A stretch of 64,000 bases of DNA from Bacteroides zoogleoformans (GCF_002998435.1 NZ_CP027231.1:2645001-2709000); one strand, 5' to 3'. Shown: positions 9,226 to 18,134, counted from the stretch's first letter. The notes: generated by a model not told the origin, from the letters alone. Program-made: numbers and translations.

Positions 9226-9919
9226 AGCCGATGGCCGTATTGATATCTATCTGCGGCAGGCTGTCGGCAAGGGCGCGGGCGATATTCTCATCGCATACGG
9301 CGTAGTCGATGTCGCCATGCGCCACCAATGCCATGAGTTGCTCGGGACCATACTTCTCTATCTCTTTGATGTAAATCGTATCACCTATTTCATTTCCCAG
9401 ATTCCGGATGCGGAGTATCGAAGGAGAGCCTTTCACAACGTGCAATGTCTTTTCCGCCAAGTCCAGCTGGCTCTTGATGAATCTTGATGAGTCGGCAGAA
9501 TTAAGCGGTTTTCGTTGTACCAGCACCTGCCTGCTCAGCAGGATGGGCGTGGTGAGCAGCAAGGAGTCTTTTAGTTCGCCGGTCACGGGGATGCTATAGG
9601 CTATTACATCATACTCTCCGTTTGCCAGTCCTTCCAACCGTTTGTCGAAGCTCATTTCCGGAGAGACGACCACCCGTAGTCCGTGGTCGCGGGCAAAAGC
9701 TGTTATCAGTTCATAATGAAAGCCGGACAGCGTATCGCCATTTACATGGAATCCTATGGAGCTGTATTCGATAGCTACATGTATGACGCCTTGGGCGGCA
9801 ATCTCGGCATAGTCGCGCGGATGTTTCCGGGGCTTTTCTTTCGGTCGGGCCAGATAATGGGCCATCAGCACCGCCGTGACTCCTAAGAATGCATATTTCA
9901 GTAGTTTGCTTTTAGTCAT
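9095..9919 (-). CDS. SBP_bac_3-type solute-binding protein, odd C-terminus
   Basis: 274 residues with an N-terminal membrane anchor or signal (about 5-24) and a periplasmic binding domain of the amino-acid-binding/MltF-like type (VIHVAIEYSSIGFHVNG, GEYDVIAYSIPVT, YAVCDENIA). No lytic transglycosylase domain follows. The final ~19 residues after LNAWL are Pro/Ser/Arg-rich, read antisense to the nadE tail and do not look like family sequence. This suggests loss of the original 3' end. Ligand unknown. Confidence 0.75.
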   Translation of the reverse strand: MTKSKLLKYAFLGVTAVLMAHYLARPKEKPRKHPRDYAEIAAQGVIHVAIEYSSIGFHVNGDTLSGFHYELITAFARDHGLRVVVSPEMSFDKRLEGLANGEYDVIAYSIPVTGELKDSLLLTTPILLSRQVLVQRKPLNSADSSRFIKSQLDLAEKTLHVVKGSPSILRIRNLGNEIGDTIYIKEIEKYGPEQLMALVAHGDIDYAVCDENIARALADSLPQIDINTAIGFTQFYSWGVSKQSPVLLDSLNAWLPLPISPPPHRSASSNRCAD

Positions 9920-9931
9920 GCCGATGGTTTG

Positions 9932-12061
9932 TCAGTCATAGAAATTCCATGAGATACCAATCTTGAACAGGCGCGGATTGATGGGGTAGTGGGGCACTAA
10001 GAAGTAGTTTGAGCTTCCGGTACCGGCATTGACATGATACATCATGGCGAATAGACGTGTCCGTTTCAGTTGTAGATTGGCATAGACATTCACAATGGGA
10101 TAACCGCCAATCTCTACCCGGTCATCCGTCGATTGCAGGTGAAACTGCTGTATGCCGGGAGCGTAGGCAGGCGCATGATACTTGCTGAAGTATCTGACGT
10201 CGGCGCCTAATTGAAGGGTCAGTACCTTCTTTGCCAGACGGGCCAGCAGATATAGATTGTGGTATAATGAAAGCCGGGGTAAAGGAAGTACCGTTTCATT
10301 GCTTGTCTTCTGCCAGGTCACTTCATTGTCCAAATGAAATATCCCCAGCCGGAAATTCTGTTTCAGAGTGGCGCACAGCACTTGTATGTCATCTCCATGC
10401 TGTTCGGGGATGGCGTTCTGATTGAAGTAAGTATAGTTCTTGATGTTCTCCACACCGGCCCGGAGGTTGGTTCCCCAATGGGCAATGTTCAGTTCTCCCT
10501 CTATGCGCGTGCGCAATTCTTTATTCATGTCGTCATTATCCCAATTGTAATGATTGGAATGATAATGGCGCATGTAGAAAGAGGGCAGGGTATTGCTTAT
10601 ATAGCCTCGGGCATATAAATTCACGGAATCTTTCCACAGGCGGAAGTTCATGTCCAGATTGGCATTGATGCGGAATTGTCCGATGGCTTTTTCCAGCATA
10701 CCCACTTCACCGTTTACATTGTAGTGCAGCAAGCTGCCTTCGCGTTTGGCCAGCTCGCCTCCCAAGAAGACTTCTTGCTCCGTATGGCGGATGCGGCTCA
10801 TATCCGTGAGTGTATCCGTATTCATCAAATCATATCGGCTGAATTTATGGGAGATATACGCTGTAAGTCCGGCTTTGGCATATTTGTTGAAGCCCTCCAG
10901 CAAAGCTATGCCGAATGTGTTCTTTACACTGAAGGCCGTGGTGGAGTCGTTGCTGTGATTGTTATACAATTTATATTCTTTAGGGAAGAATCCGGCAGGT
11001 TCGCTGCCCGAACGGAATCGATGTCGCGACCGTTCCACCTTCACCGTATGGATGAAGCTGGTGACGGGTACAAACTCTTCCGTCACAAGTGTATCTTGCG
11101 GGGCGTTTTTTGCTGCGGGCAGGCTGTCGTTGCCGGCGTCATGGTGCATGTGGTTGGCGGCCGCTTTCGCTCCTTGCGGTTGCTTCTCTTGTATCGTCTG
11201 CGTCTTTTTGGTGAATCCAAGGCGATACCGTTGGGCAAGGTAAACGTAAAAATCCTTGTTGCGGTTCGAGGTCTGCTCTAATTTTACGGGAATGGTGGTC
11301 GATTCGTATTGTTTCTTTCCTCCTGACATGTTCTCCGGCCGCGTGATGTATTGGTCGTCTGTGATGCCGCCGTTTTCGTTCATCTTCAGCATGAAGTTGT
11401 TATAGATACCCTGTATCTGATATTTTTCGCCCATGTAGCTGCCGAATATGCCTGCGTTGAAGTGTGCGGTTGACTGGTTCTGATAGTAGCCCCGTCCGTA
11501 CAAGTAGTCTATGTGGAAGCCGAAAGCCAGCCTCTTGTTGGCGTTGACGGAGAAGTAAGATTTGAAGCGCTCTTCGCCGTTCACCTTATTCCCCGCCTTG
11601 TAATAGGTCAGATTGGTATAAGGGATGTTGCTGTTCGTAAATTTCACTTGTCCCGGGTGGACAAAGAAGCCGGAGAAAGGTTCCATGAAGATGGTCGGTT
11701 CTTGAGCGTTCCGTTCAAAGAAGATACGCGAGAGGCGCGGCGACCCCAAATTCCCCAAATAGTTATAGTGTCCTGAAAAACCTTCTACCAGATTGCTGTT
11801 CTGGAAGTTAAGGCTGACCGTATCGGCAGGCATGAGGATGCGCTCGCCCAATGTCTCGCTTATTTGCCACATATAGAGTTTTGGGGGAAGGCTTTTGATT
11901 TCCGTGTCGGTGCTGTCTTCCAGATTGTTCGGCCGGGTGCTCGGATCAACCTGGTTGCCGAAGCGGTCCCGGTTATTCATCGGGTTCAGGGTGTTTTGCG
12001 CCAGGGCTCCCCATATCCCGACGATGGATAGAAAGATGTATGTCAGTGCAATTCGTCTCAT
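9932..12061 (-). CDS. Large putative porin (Porin_10-like)
   Basis: 709 residues from the ATG at 12061. An alternative TTG at 12073 falls inside the promoter -7 box and is rejected. Signal peptide about 1-21 (cleavage near GALAQ), then a low-complexity plug-like start and a long beta-barrel with many aromatic strand ends, finishing in SWNFYD. It resembles the family annotated as putative porin in Bacteroidetes. It is followed, 12 bp away, by the solute-binding protein on the same strand. Confidence 0.8.
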   Translation of the reverse strand: MRRIALTYIFLSIVGIWGALAQNTLNPMNNRDRFGNQVDPSTRPNNLEDSTDTEIKSLPPKLYMWQISETLGERILMPADTVSLNFQNSNLVEGFSGHYNYLGNLGSPRLSRIFFERNAQEPTIFMEPFSGFFVHPGQVKFTNSNIPYTNLTYYKAGNKVNGEERFKSYFSVNANKRLAFGFHIDYLYGRGYYQNQSTAHFNAGIFGSYMGEKYQIQGIYNNFMLKMNENGGITDDQYITRPENMSGGKKQYESTTIPVKLEQTSNRNKDFYVYLAQRYRLGFTKKTQTIQEKQPQGAKAAANHMHHDAGNDSLPAAKNAPQDTLVTEEFVPVTSFIHTVKVERSRHRFRSGSEPAGFFPKEYKLYNNHSNDSTTAFSVKNTFGIALLEGFNKYAKAGLTAYISHKFSRYDLMNTDTLTDMSRIRHTEQEVFLGGELAKREGSLLHYNVNGEVGMLEKAIGQFRINANLDMNFRLWKDSVNLYARGYISNTLPSFYMRHYHSNHYNWDNDDMNKELRTRIEGELNIAHWGTNLRAGVENIKNYTYFNQNAIPEQHGDDIQVLCATLKQNFRLGIFHLDNEVTWQKTSNETVLPLPRLSLYHNLYLLARLAKKVLTLQLGADVRYFSKYHAPAYAPGIQQFHLQSTDDRVEIGGYPIVNVYANLQLKRTRLFAMMYHVNAGTGSSNYFLVPHYPINPRLFKIGISWNFYD

Positions 12062-12070
12062 AATTAGGCG

Positions 12071-12078
12071 CAAAGATA
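12071..12078 (-). promoter_or_regulatory. Promoter -7 box almost touching the start codon
   Basis: TATCTTTG on the minus strand ends only 9 bp before the ATG at 12061. A start site at the usual distance would leave a leader of a few nucleotides. Confidence 0.55.
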
Positions 12079-12162
12079 CAATAAAATATTATTAGCTTAT
12101 GGAATTCAACCTTTTTTGCTTCTTTTAAAGGGAGCCTTGGACAGAGACGGCCGACACTATGA

Positions 12163-12241
12163 CTCAGGCACGGAATTTGCGGACAATCTACACGGTTTAT
12201 GCGAATTAAGTCCGTGCAACTCCGTGAAATCCGTGCCTGAG
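12163..12241. repeat. Intergenic inverted repeat
   Basis: CTCAGGCACGGA (12163-12174) and TCCGTGCCTGAG (12230-12241) are perfect 12-bp arms, with further CCGTG units between them. It lies between korC and the porin gene. It is a likely terminator-like or interspersed element; no coding potential seen. Confidence 0.6.
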
Positions 12242-12277
12242 AAAGAGAGCGGTGCGGTTATTTCGGTGCGGGAGGTT

Positions 12278-12823
12278 TTATTTCATCTCCTCGATCAGTT
12301 CCATTCCGCGCTTGATGGCTTCTTCGTTCATCGGAATCAGGTGGTGGTGGCGTTCGGGCAGGGTCTTCTTCAGCCCTCTGATTACGCTGTCGAGGGTCAC
12401 CATCGGCTTTATTTTCAGCAATCCGCCCAGCACAATCATGTTGAATGCCTTGGCGTTGTTCATTTCGTTGGCGGCGTCCATGGCATCGATGCGATATACG
12501 CGGATGTCTTTGCGCGTGGGCGGGTGGATGATGCCGTAACCGTCGTAGATAAGTACGCCGCCCGGCTTCAGCTTGCTCTCGAACTTCTCCAACGACGGTT
12601 GGTTCAAGATGATGGCTGCATCATATTTGCTCAAAATGGGCGAGGATATCTTCTCGTCGCTCACGATGACGGTCACGTTGGCCGTACCGCCCCGTTGCTC
12701 CGGTCCGTAAGCCGGCATCCAGGTCACCTCTTTTCCTTCCATCAGTCCGGAGTATGCCAGAATCTTTCCCATGGACAATACGCCTTGTCCGCCGAAGCCT
12801 GCTATAATGATTTCTTCTTTCAT
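12278..12823 (-). CDS. korC: 2-oxoacid:ferredoxin oxidoreductase, gamma subunit
   Basis: 181 residues, the gamma/KorC-type domain (GFGGQGVLSMGKILA near the start, YGPEQRGG near 40-47). It forms the complex with KorA, KorB and KorD that oxidatively decarboxylates 2-oxoglutarate (or branched-chain 2-oxoacids) to the acyl-CoA with reduction of ferredoxin, or runs the reverse reaction. It is the last gene of the operon, 22 bp after korB. Whether the substrate is 2-oxoglutarate or 2-oxoisovalerate cannot be decided here. Confidence 0.9.
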   Translation of the reverse strand: MKEEIIIAGFGGQGVLSMGKILAYSGLMEGKEVTWMPAYGPEQRGGTANVTVIVSDEKISSPILSKYDAAIILNQPSLEKFESKLKPGGVLIYDGYGIIHPPTRKDIRVYRIDAMDAANEMNNAKAFNMIVLGGLLKIKPMVTLDSVIRGLKKTLPERHHHLIPMNEEAIKRGMELIEEMK

Positions 12824-12845
12824 TGTTCTTCTGTCTTTAGCGTGA

Positions 12846-13607
12846 TTATTTATCTTTCAAGTCTCCCAGCGGATAGAACGGGAACATATGTTCGGCCATC
12901 CATTCGTTGGACTTTTCGGGCGACATCTTCCAGCCGGAGTTGCATGTGGATACTATCTCCACGAGGTTGGAGCCTTTGCCCGCCATCGAGTTCTCGAATG
13001 CTTTGCGGATGGCTTTCTTCGCCTTGCGGATGGCGGGGACGGACTGCACGCTTTGGCGTGTCACGTAGGCCGTGCCTTCCAGCTGTGCGGCAATGTCGGC
13101 CATCTTCAGCGGGTAGCCGTGCAGATGCACGTCGCGTCCGTAGGGACTGGTGGAGGTCTTCATGCCCACGAGGGTGGTGGGTGCCATCTGTCCTCCCGTC
13201 ATGCCGTAGATGGCGTTGTTGATGAAGATGATGGTGATATTTTCTCCACGGTTCAAGGCATGTATCGTTTCGGCGGTGCCGATGCAGGCCAGGTCTCCGT
13301 CTCCCTGATAGGTGAACACAAGGCGGTCGGGCCAGAGGCGTTTGATGGCCGTGGCAAGCGCCGGCGCGCGTCCGTGCGCGGCTTCCTGCCAGTCGATGTC
13401 TATATAGTTGTAGATGAATACGGCGCATCCCACGGGCGAGATGCCTACCGCTTTATCCTCAAGTCCCATTTCTTCTATCACCTCGGCAATCAGTTTATGA
13501 ACCACGCCGTGGCTGCATCCCGGGCAGTAGTGCATGGGGTTGTCGTTCATCAGGGTCGGCTTCTTGGCGACCAGATTTTCGGGCTTTATAATCTCTTCTT
13601 TTGTCAT
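12846..13607 (-). CDS. korB: 2-oxoacid:ferredoxin oxidoreductase, beta subunit (TPP-binding)
   Basis: 253 residues from the ATG at 13607, which has an AGGAGA ahead of it; a GTG two codons upstream is possible. The thiamine-diphosphate site is visible as GDGDL...IFINN (about 95-125), and CPGCSHG near residue 30 is the typical beta-subunit start. Catalytic subunit of the Kor/Vor complex, translated just after the small membrane protein. Confidence 0.92.
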   Translation of the reverse strand: MTKEEIIKPENLVAKKPTLMNDNPMHYCPGCSHGVVHKLIAEVIEEMGLEDKAVGISPVGCAVFIYNYIDIDWQEAAHGRAPALATAIKRLWPDRLVFTYQGDGDLACIGTAETIHALNRGENITIIFINNAIYGMTGGQMAPTTLVGMKTSTSPYGRDVHLHGYPLKMADIAAQLEGTAYVTRQSVQSVPAIRKAKKAIRKAFENSMAGKGSNLVEIVSTCNSGWKMSPEKSNEWMAEHMFPFYPLGDLKDK

Positions 13608-13619
13608 AATCACTTCTCC

Positions 13620-13793
13620 TTATCTGTTGGTGAACCGTATGAAAAACTCCATCAGCTTGACGAATATGGCTGCGCCGCAGACGTAGATGAACAGTTTGAA
13701 GTCATCCCTTGCCGCAAAATAGACGATGATGGCCGCCAGCGCAAGTATCATGAACAGAATATTCAGTACGTTTCTTATTTTATCCGGGTTCAT
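13620..13793 (-). CDS. 57-residue two-helix membrane protein in the kor operon
   Basis: Hand translation gives 57 residues starting MNPDKIRNVLNILFM and ending FIRFTNR. There are two hydrophobic helices (about 10-26 and 33-50) separated by RDDFK. The ATG overlaps the korA stop as ATGA, and the gene ends 12 bp before korB, so coupling to korA and korB is built in. It is too short for most gene finders. A role anchoring the soluble oxidoreductase to the membrane is a guess from position. Confidence 0.75.
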   Translation of the reverse strand: MNPDKIRNVLNILFMILALAAIIVYFAARDDFKLFIYVCGAAIFVKLMEFFIRFTNR

Positions 13794-14875
13794 TTCTTAA
13801 TCAGTTTTTCTTTCAGTGCGTTTACTATCTCATCCGGGTCGGGGACGATGCCGCCCAGTCGTCCGAAGTGTTCCACGCTTATCTTACCGTTTACGGCAAG
13901 GCGGACATCTTCCACCATCTGTCCGGCATTCAGTTCCGTCACCAGCATGCCCTTCACCTTGTCGGCGTATGCGGCGATGGCTTTAGTGGGGAACGGCCAC
14001 AGGGTGATGGGGCGGAGCATGCCTACCTTGATGCCCTCCGCACGTGCCAGTTCCATCGCCTTTTGTCCGATGCGTGCCATGGAGCCGAAGGCCACAATCA
14101 GGTACTCGGCATCTTCGCAGTGTATCTCCTCGAAGCGTACTTCGTTTTCCTCGATGAGCTTGTATTTGGCTTGGAAGCGGATGTTGTTCTTCTCCATCTC
14201 TTCCGGTTTCAGTTCCAGCGAAGTGATGACGTTGGGCTTGCGGTCTTTGGTCTTGCCGGTGGTGGCCCAAGGGCATTGTTCTATCACTTCGGCATCCGTG
14301 CGTCGCGGCTTTTGTGCGGGCAGAACCACCTTCTCCATCATCTGGCCGATGACGCCGTCGGCAAGGATGATGGCCGGATTGCGGTATTTGAAGGCAAGTT
14401 CAAAACCCAATTCCACGAAGTCCGCCATTTCCTGTACCGAGGCCGGGGCAAGCGCTATCAGCCGGTAGTCGCCGTGACCGCCGCCTTTCACCGTCTGGAA
14501 GTAGTCGGCCTGGCTCGGCTGGATGGTGCCCAAGCCGGGGCCGCCGCGCATCACGTTTACTATCAGGCACGGCAGTTCGGCGCCTGCCAGATAGGAGATT
14601 CCTTCCTGCTTCAGGCTCACGCCGGGGCTCGACGAGGAGGTCATCACCTTCTTTCCGCACCCGGCGCCGCCGTACACCATGTTGATGGCCGCCACCTCGC
14701 TCTCTGCCTGCAGAACCACCATGCCGGTCGTTTCCCAAGGCTTCAGTTCGGCCAGCGTTTCCAATACCTCCGACTGCGGGGTAATGGGATATCCGAAATA
14801 ACCGTCCGCGCCGCAACGGATGGCCGCATGCGCGATGGCTTCGTTTCCTTTCATTAATACAATTTCTTCTGCCAT
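13790..14875 (-). CDS. korA: 2-oxoacid:ferredoxin oxidoreductase, alpha subunit
   Basis: 361 residues with the pyruvate:ferredoxin oxidoreductase domains I and II (AIRCGADGYFGYPITPQSE near 18-36, SSSPGVSLKQEG near 80-91, MLRPITLWPFP near 295). It binds the 2-oxoacid and pairs with KorB. Start at 14875 gives a clean N-terminus; the ferredoxin gene ends 19 bp upstream. Confidence 0.92.
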   Translation of the reverse strand: MAEEIVLMKGNEAIAHAAIRCGADGYFGYPITPQSEVLETLAELKPWETTGMVVLQAESEVAAINMVYGGAGCGKKVMTSSSSPGVSLKQEGISYLAGAELPCLIVNVMRGGPGLGTIQPSQADYFQTVKGGGHGDYRLIALAPASVQEMADFVELGFELAFKYRNPAIILADGVIGQMMEKVVLPAQKPRRTDAEVIEQCPWATTGKTKDRKPNVITSLELKPEEMEKNNIRFQAKYKLIEENEVRFEEIHCEDAEYLIVAFGSMARIGQKAMELARAEGIKVGMLRPITLWPFPTKAIAAYADKVKGMLVTELNAGQMVEDVRLAVNGKISVEHFGRLGGIVPDPDEIVNALKEKLIKK

Positions 14876-14894
14876 ATTTTGCTCGTTTACGGGT

Positions 14895-15122
14895 TTATGC
14901 TAATTTCACTTTATACACGGAGATACATCCGTCCGGACACACCGTGGCGCACGAAGTGCAGCCGTTGCACGTATCCTCCAATATCTGATGGGCATAGTTA
15001 TACCCTTTCACATTCACCTCTTTGGTGAGGGCCAACACATTCAGCGGACAAGCTGCCACACACAGGTTGCAGCCTTTGCAACGTTCCGTGTCCACCACGA
15101 TTGCTCCTTTCATCTTTGCCAT
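14895..15122 (-). CDS. korD: 2[4Fe-4S] ferredoxin subunit
   Basis: 75 residues with two cluster motifs, CKGCNLCVAACP and CNGCTSCATVCP. It is the electron-carrying delta subunit of the Kor complex, encoded directly ahead of korA. Confidence 0.92.
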   Translation of the reverse strand: MAKMKGAIVVDTERCKGCNLCVAACPLNVLALTKEVNVKGYNYAHQILEDTCNGCTSCATVCPDGCISVYKVKLA

Positions 15123-15143
15123 AATTTACGTTTTTAAGATTGA

Positions 15144-15419
15144 TTACTGATTGTACATATCCTTATTATAGAAGTTCAGGATGTCCATGGCCATTTGCCG
15201 GGCGTGCCGGGCGGGACTTTGGGGATTCAGGTCGATGGCCCGGCGGTAGTCGTTCAGTGCCTGTTGCCAGTTGCCCAGTTTCCGGTAGGCGTTTCCCCTC
15301 AGGTAGTAGGCCTCGTCTTTCTGGGGGAAGTCCGTTTGTAACATTTCGTCCAGCAGTCCGATAGCTTGTTCCGCATCGCCCTTGTTGATAAGTTCTTTGA
15401 TGGTCTTCAGTCGTTCCAT
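15144..15419 (-). CDS. Small TPR protein heading the kor operon
   Basis: 91 residues of two or three tetratricopeptide helical pairs (NKGDAEQAIGLLDEML, YYLRGNAYRKLGNWQQAL, DYRRAIDLNPQS). TPRs mediate protein contacts. It lies 21 bp before korD on the same strand, downstream of a good -7 box, so it is the first gene of the operon. A chaperone or assembly role is only inference. Confidence 0.85.
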   Translation of the reverse strand: MERLKTIKELINKGDAEQAIGLLDEMLQTDFPQKDEAYYLRGNAYRKLGNWQQALNDYRRAIDLNPQSPARHARQMAMDILNFYNKDMYNQ

Positions 15420-15447
15420 ATCTACAAAATATCCGGATTATCGAACA

Positions 15448-15455
15448 CAAAGATA
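15448..15455 (-). promoter_or_regulatory. kor operon promoter -7 box
   Basis: TATCTTTG on the minus strand, 28 bp upstream of the TPR gene start. No clear -33 TTTG. Confidence 0.6.
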
Positions 15456-15571
15456 GTTTTTATTTGAAGATTATGAATAACTTCACTATGAAAAAGAGAA
15501 AAAACAATGTATCGGCCGTTCTGCTCCGCATCAACTCCGTATCCGCTCCGCACCAAGTACGTATCATCTCC

Positions 15572-15635
15572 GTACCACCTCCGTATCAACTCCGCATAAG
15601 GGTACCTTTATGCGGAGTTGATACGGAGGTGGTAC
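15572..15635. repeat. 28-bp perfect inverted repeat, 8-bp loop
   Basis: Left arm 15572-15599 and right arm 15608-15635 are exact reverse complements (GTACCACC...CGCATAA). The loop itself contains GGTACC. The arms are built of CTCCGTA-like subrepeats that continue upstream. It could extrude as a cruciform or form a very stable RNA hairpin. Confidence 0.85.
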
Positions 15636-16042
15636 GGACTTGGTACGGTTCGGAACGCTGCGTCCGGGATTTTTCAGACGCGGATGACGCAGATTAAAAA
15701 ATAAAGAAATCCGCGTCATCCGCGTCATCCGCGTCTGAAGAATGTCTTTGGCCGGCCAAGGAGACAGGTGGGGTGAGTACAGACAGCCGCTCTTTCTCAA
15801 TATTCCACCTCTCCCCCTTCTTTTACGCCTTTTTGGGGATTTGTCACCTCCTTTTCGGGAATTTGTCACTATGACACCTCCTTTTTTCTTCGGTTTAATC
15901 GCAGCATTTGCCTAATTTTGGACTTCAAAACAAATTTTCCAATACTTTTTGGGGCGGGGCATAAACCGGACTTTAAAACACAGAGTAAATACAATGGAAA
16001 ATTCAGAGATTTTGGTCAAAATAAATTAGTGAACCCTAAATA

Positions 16043-16870
16043 ATGAAACGAACCTTTATCCTCCTGCTTTTCCTGCTTTCCCTCGGGCATTCCCGGGGAC
16101 AGGAATCCGACACGCGCCGGGGCACGGACTCCGTGCGCGTCTATTTCCGTCAGGGCGAATCGCGCCTCGCCCCGCTCTACATCTCGCTGCCGGCTGCGGA
16201 GCCGGAGAGACTGCTTGACACGGTATATGTGTCCGTGCCGTCCGGGGATAACACTACCGTCAACAACACGTTCTACGACACGGCGCCCGCCATGCCCTCC
16301 GCCCCCCGCGAACGCAAGCCCTTCTACATGGCGCTGAAGACCAACCTGCTCTATGACGCCCTGGTCGTGCCCAACATCGGGCTGGAGGTCTATCTGGGGC
16401 GGGGCTGGTCGGTAGCCGGCAACTGGGCATATACCTGGCTGAAAAACGACAGCCGCTACCGCTTCCACCGCATCTACGGCGGCGACCTGGAGGCACGGCG
16501 CTGGCTGGGCTACGGGCGCAAGCCCCTGACGGGCCACCACGTGGGCGTTTACGCCTTGCTGCTGACCTACGACTTAGAGTGGGGCGGCAAGGGCTATCTG
16601 GGCGACCGCTGGAGCTACGGGGGCGGTATCGCCTACGGCTACTCCGCGCCGATAGGACGCAGGCTGAACCTGGACTTCACGGTGGGCATCGGCTACTTAG
16701 GCGGTGAGTATCACGAGTACATCCCCAAGGACGGCCATTACGTATGGAGGGCCACCAAGAAGCGCCGTTGGTTCGGCCCCACCAAGGCGGAGGTGTCGCT
16801 GGTGTGGCTGCTGGGGCACGGCAACCTCAACGCCGAGGGCGGGAAACAGAAAACGGTAAATGCTAAATAA
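16043..16870 (+). CDS. DUF3575 family envelope protein
   Basis: 275 residues, signal peptide about 1-19 (HSRGQ). A short linker follows, then the DUF3575 domain (about 95-235) recognisable by FYMALKTNLLYDALVVPNIG, W..AGNWAYTW, GHHVGVYALLLTYD and the final IGYLGGEYHEY. These proteins head Mfa-like fimbrial loci in Bacteroides and look like small outer-membrane barrels. It overlaps or abuts the DUF5119 gene. GC-rich codon use matches the rest of the island. Confidence 0.85.
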   Translation: MKRTFILLLFLLSLGHSRGQESDTRRGTDSVRVYFRQGESRLAPLYISLPAAEPERLLDTVYVSVPSGDNTTVNNTFYDTAPAMPSAPRERKPFYMALKTNLLYDALVVPNIGLEVYLGRGWSVAGNWAYTWLKNDSRYRFHRIYGGDLEARRWLGYGRKPLTGHHVGVYALLLTYDLEWGGKGYLGDRWSYGGGIAYGYSAPIGRRLNLDFTVGIGYLGGEYHEYIPKDGHYVWRATKKRRWFGPTKAEVSLVWLLGHGNLNAEGGKQKTVNAK

Positions 16871-16886
16871 GGAAAGGAGGATGATT

Positions 16887-18035
16887 ATGGGAATGACAAC
16901 AGGAGCCGGAATGACAACAAGAAGCGGAATGACGGCAAGAAGCGGAAGAGCATCCGGATTCATGGAGACGGGAAGCGCTTCACCATCGGGAACGGAAAGG
17001 ACGAAAGGTAACGGCCTGAGGGCCACGAAATATACCTCCGTCGTTCGGGCCGGCGGCCTGCGGGCCATCGGGACGTCCCTCGCGGCGGCGGCCCTGACGG
17101 TCTGCACCGCGCTGGCGGCGGCTCTCATCGCCGGCACGCTTTCCTCGTGCGAGCACAAGGAACTCTATTACCCCTCCTTGCCCTCGGCCGAGGTCCGGGT
17201 GCACTTCGACTGGAGTGCGGCCCCCGACGCCCACGCTGAGGGGATGTGTGCCTGGTTCTTCCCCGAGGAGGGCGGGAAGCCCGTTCGTTGCGACTTCACC
17301 GACCCGTCGGGCGGCACGGCCAGGATACCCTGGGGGAACTACCGGGCGGTTTACATGAACAACGACACCGAGGTGGTGCAGGTGCGCGGCGAGGAGAGCC
17401 TCGCGACGCTGGAGCTCTACACACGCCAGAGCTCGCTGCTCGAGGCGGTTAACTCCCGTGGCGACATTCGCGGGGCGAACCCCGGCGACGAGCCGGTGGT
17501 GGCGGCTCCCGATGCGGTGTGGGGCGGCAGCCTGGGGAGCATACGCATAGAGCGCGGCGACGACGAGAAGGCGGTCCGCACGGTGGTGCTGCCCGTGCAG
17601 CCCCAAACCTACGTCGTGAGCTTGGAGGTGGTGAACGTAGAGAACCTGAAATACGTCTCGGCGGTAGGGGCCTCGCTCTCGGGGCTCTCGGGCTCGCTCT
17701 TGCTCGGCGCCGGCACCCTCTCGGGCGTGCGCAGCACGGTGCCTTTCGCCGCCGACTCCGACGGAGCCTCGAAGATAACGGGCAGCATGCAGATCTTCGG
17801 CCTGTCGGCGAGCGCCGACACCGGGCACACGCTCACCATCTACATCATCCTGGCCGACGGCAGCAAGCGCTATTACCGCTACGACGTGAGCGGCCAGGTG
17901 AACGACGCTCCGGACAAGCGGCACATACGCATCGCCATAGACAAGCTTTCGCTGCCCAAGCCCATCGTGAACGGCGGAGGCTTCCACCCCAAGGTGGACG
18001 ACTGGGAGACGGAGGAGCAAACGCTCACGCTCTAA
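16887..18035 (+). CDS. DUF5119 fimbrial lipoprotein (Mfa2-like anchor)
   Basis: 382 residues from the ATG at 16887, chosen because AGGAGG (16875-16880) sits 6 bp ahead; in-frame ATGs at 16860 and 16881 are alternatives. The N-terminus is unusually long and contains MTTGAGMTTRSGMTARSG-type repeats before a hydrophobic segment and lipobox (LSSC, about residue 87). The rest fits DUF5119, the membrane-anchoring, assembly-limiting subunit found next to fimbrillins. It probably roots the pilus in the outer membrane. The N-terminal extension may not be translated. Confidence 0.75.
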   Translation: MGMTTGAGMTTRSGMTARSGRASGFMETGSASPSGTERTKGNGLRATKYTSVVRAGGLRAIGTSLAAAALTVCTALAAALIAGTLSSCEHKELYYPSLPSAEVRVHFDWSAAPDAHAEGMCAWFFPEEGGKPVRCDFTDPSGGTARIPWGNYRAVYMNNDTEVVQVRGEESLATLELYTRQSSLLEAVNSRGDIRGANPGDEPVVAAPDAVWGGSLGSIRIERGDDEKAVRTVVLPVQPQTYVVSLEVVNVENLKYVSAVGASLSGLSGSLLLGAGTLSGVRSTVPFAADSDGASKITGSMQIFGLSASADTGHTLTIYIILADGSKRYYRYDVSGQVNDAPDKRHIRIAIDKLSLPKPIVNGGGFHPKVDDWETEEQTLTL

Positions 18036-18134
18036 GCGCGGGCACACGGGCCGCATACGGGACATCCATATACAGAAGAACATGAAGCAAACATGCAATA
18101 TCGTGATAAAGATTGTGACCGTTCAATCAAAAAC

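Larger units (their letters stand above)
15420..16042. other. 623-bp non-coding region with stacked inverted repeats
   Basis: No convincing gene. It holds the kor promoter, a 28-bp perfect inverted repeat (15572-15635), and a second imperfect one of CAGACGCGGATGACGC against GCGTCATCCGCGTCTG units (about 15676-15737). A T/C-rich stretch follows, with two near copies of TTTTCGGGAATTTGTCAC / TTTTGGGGATTTGTCAC (about 15830-15868). It separates the kor operon from the GC-rich fimbrial island. Confidence 0.6.

Noticed and set aside
12163..12241. Intergenic CCGTG-rich inverted repeat as an RNA gene
   Set aside because: Similar CCGTG/CCGCGT repeats occur in other gaps (about 15676-15737 and 59529-59589), so it is better seen as a scattered repeat.
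15464..15869. Short frames on both strands in the inverted-repeat region
   Set aside because: They arise from repeated CTCCGTA and CCGCGTCAT units and have repetitive, non-protein-like sequence.
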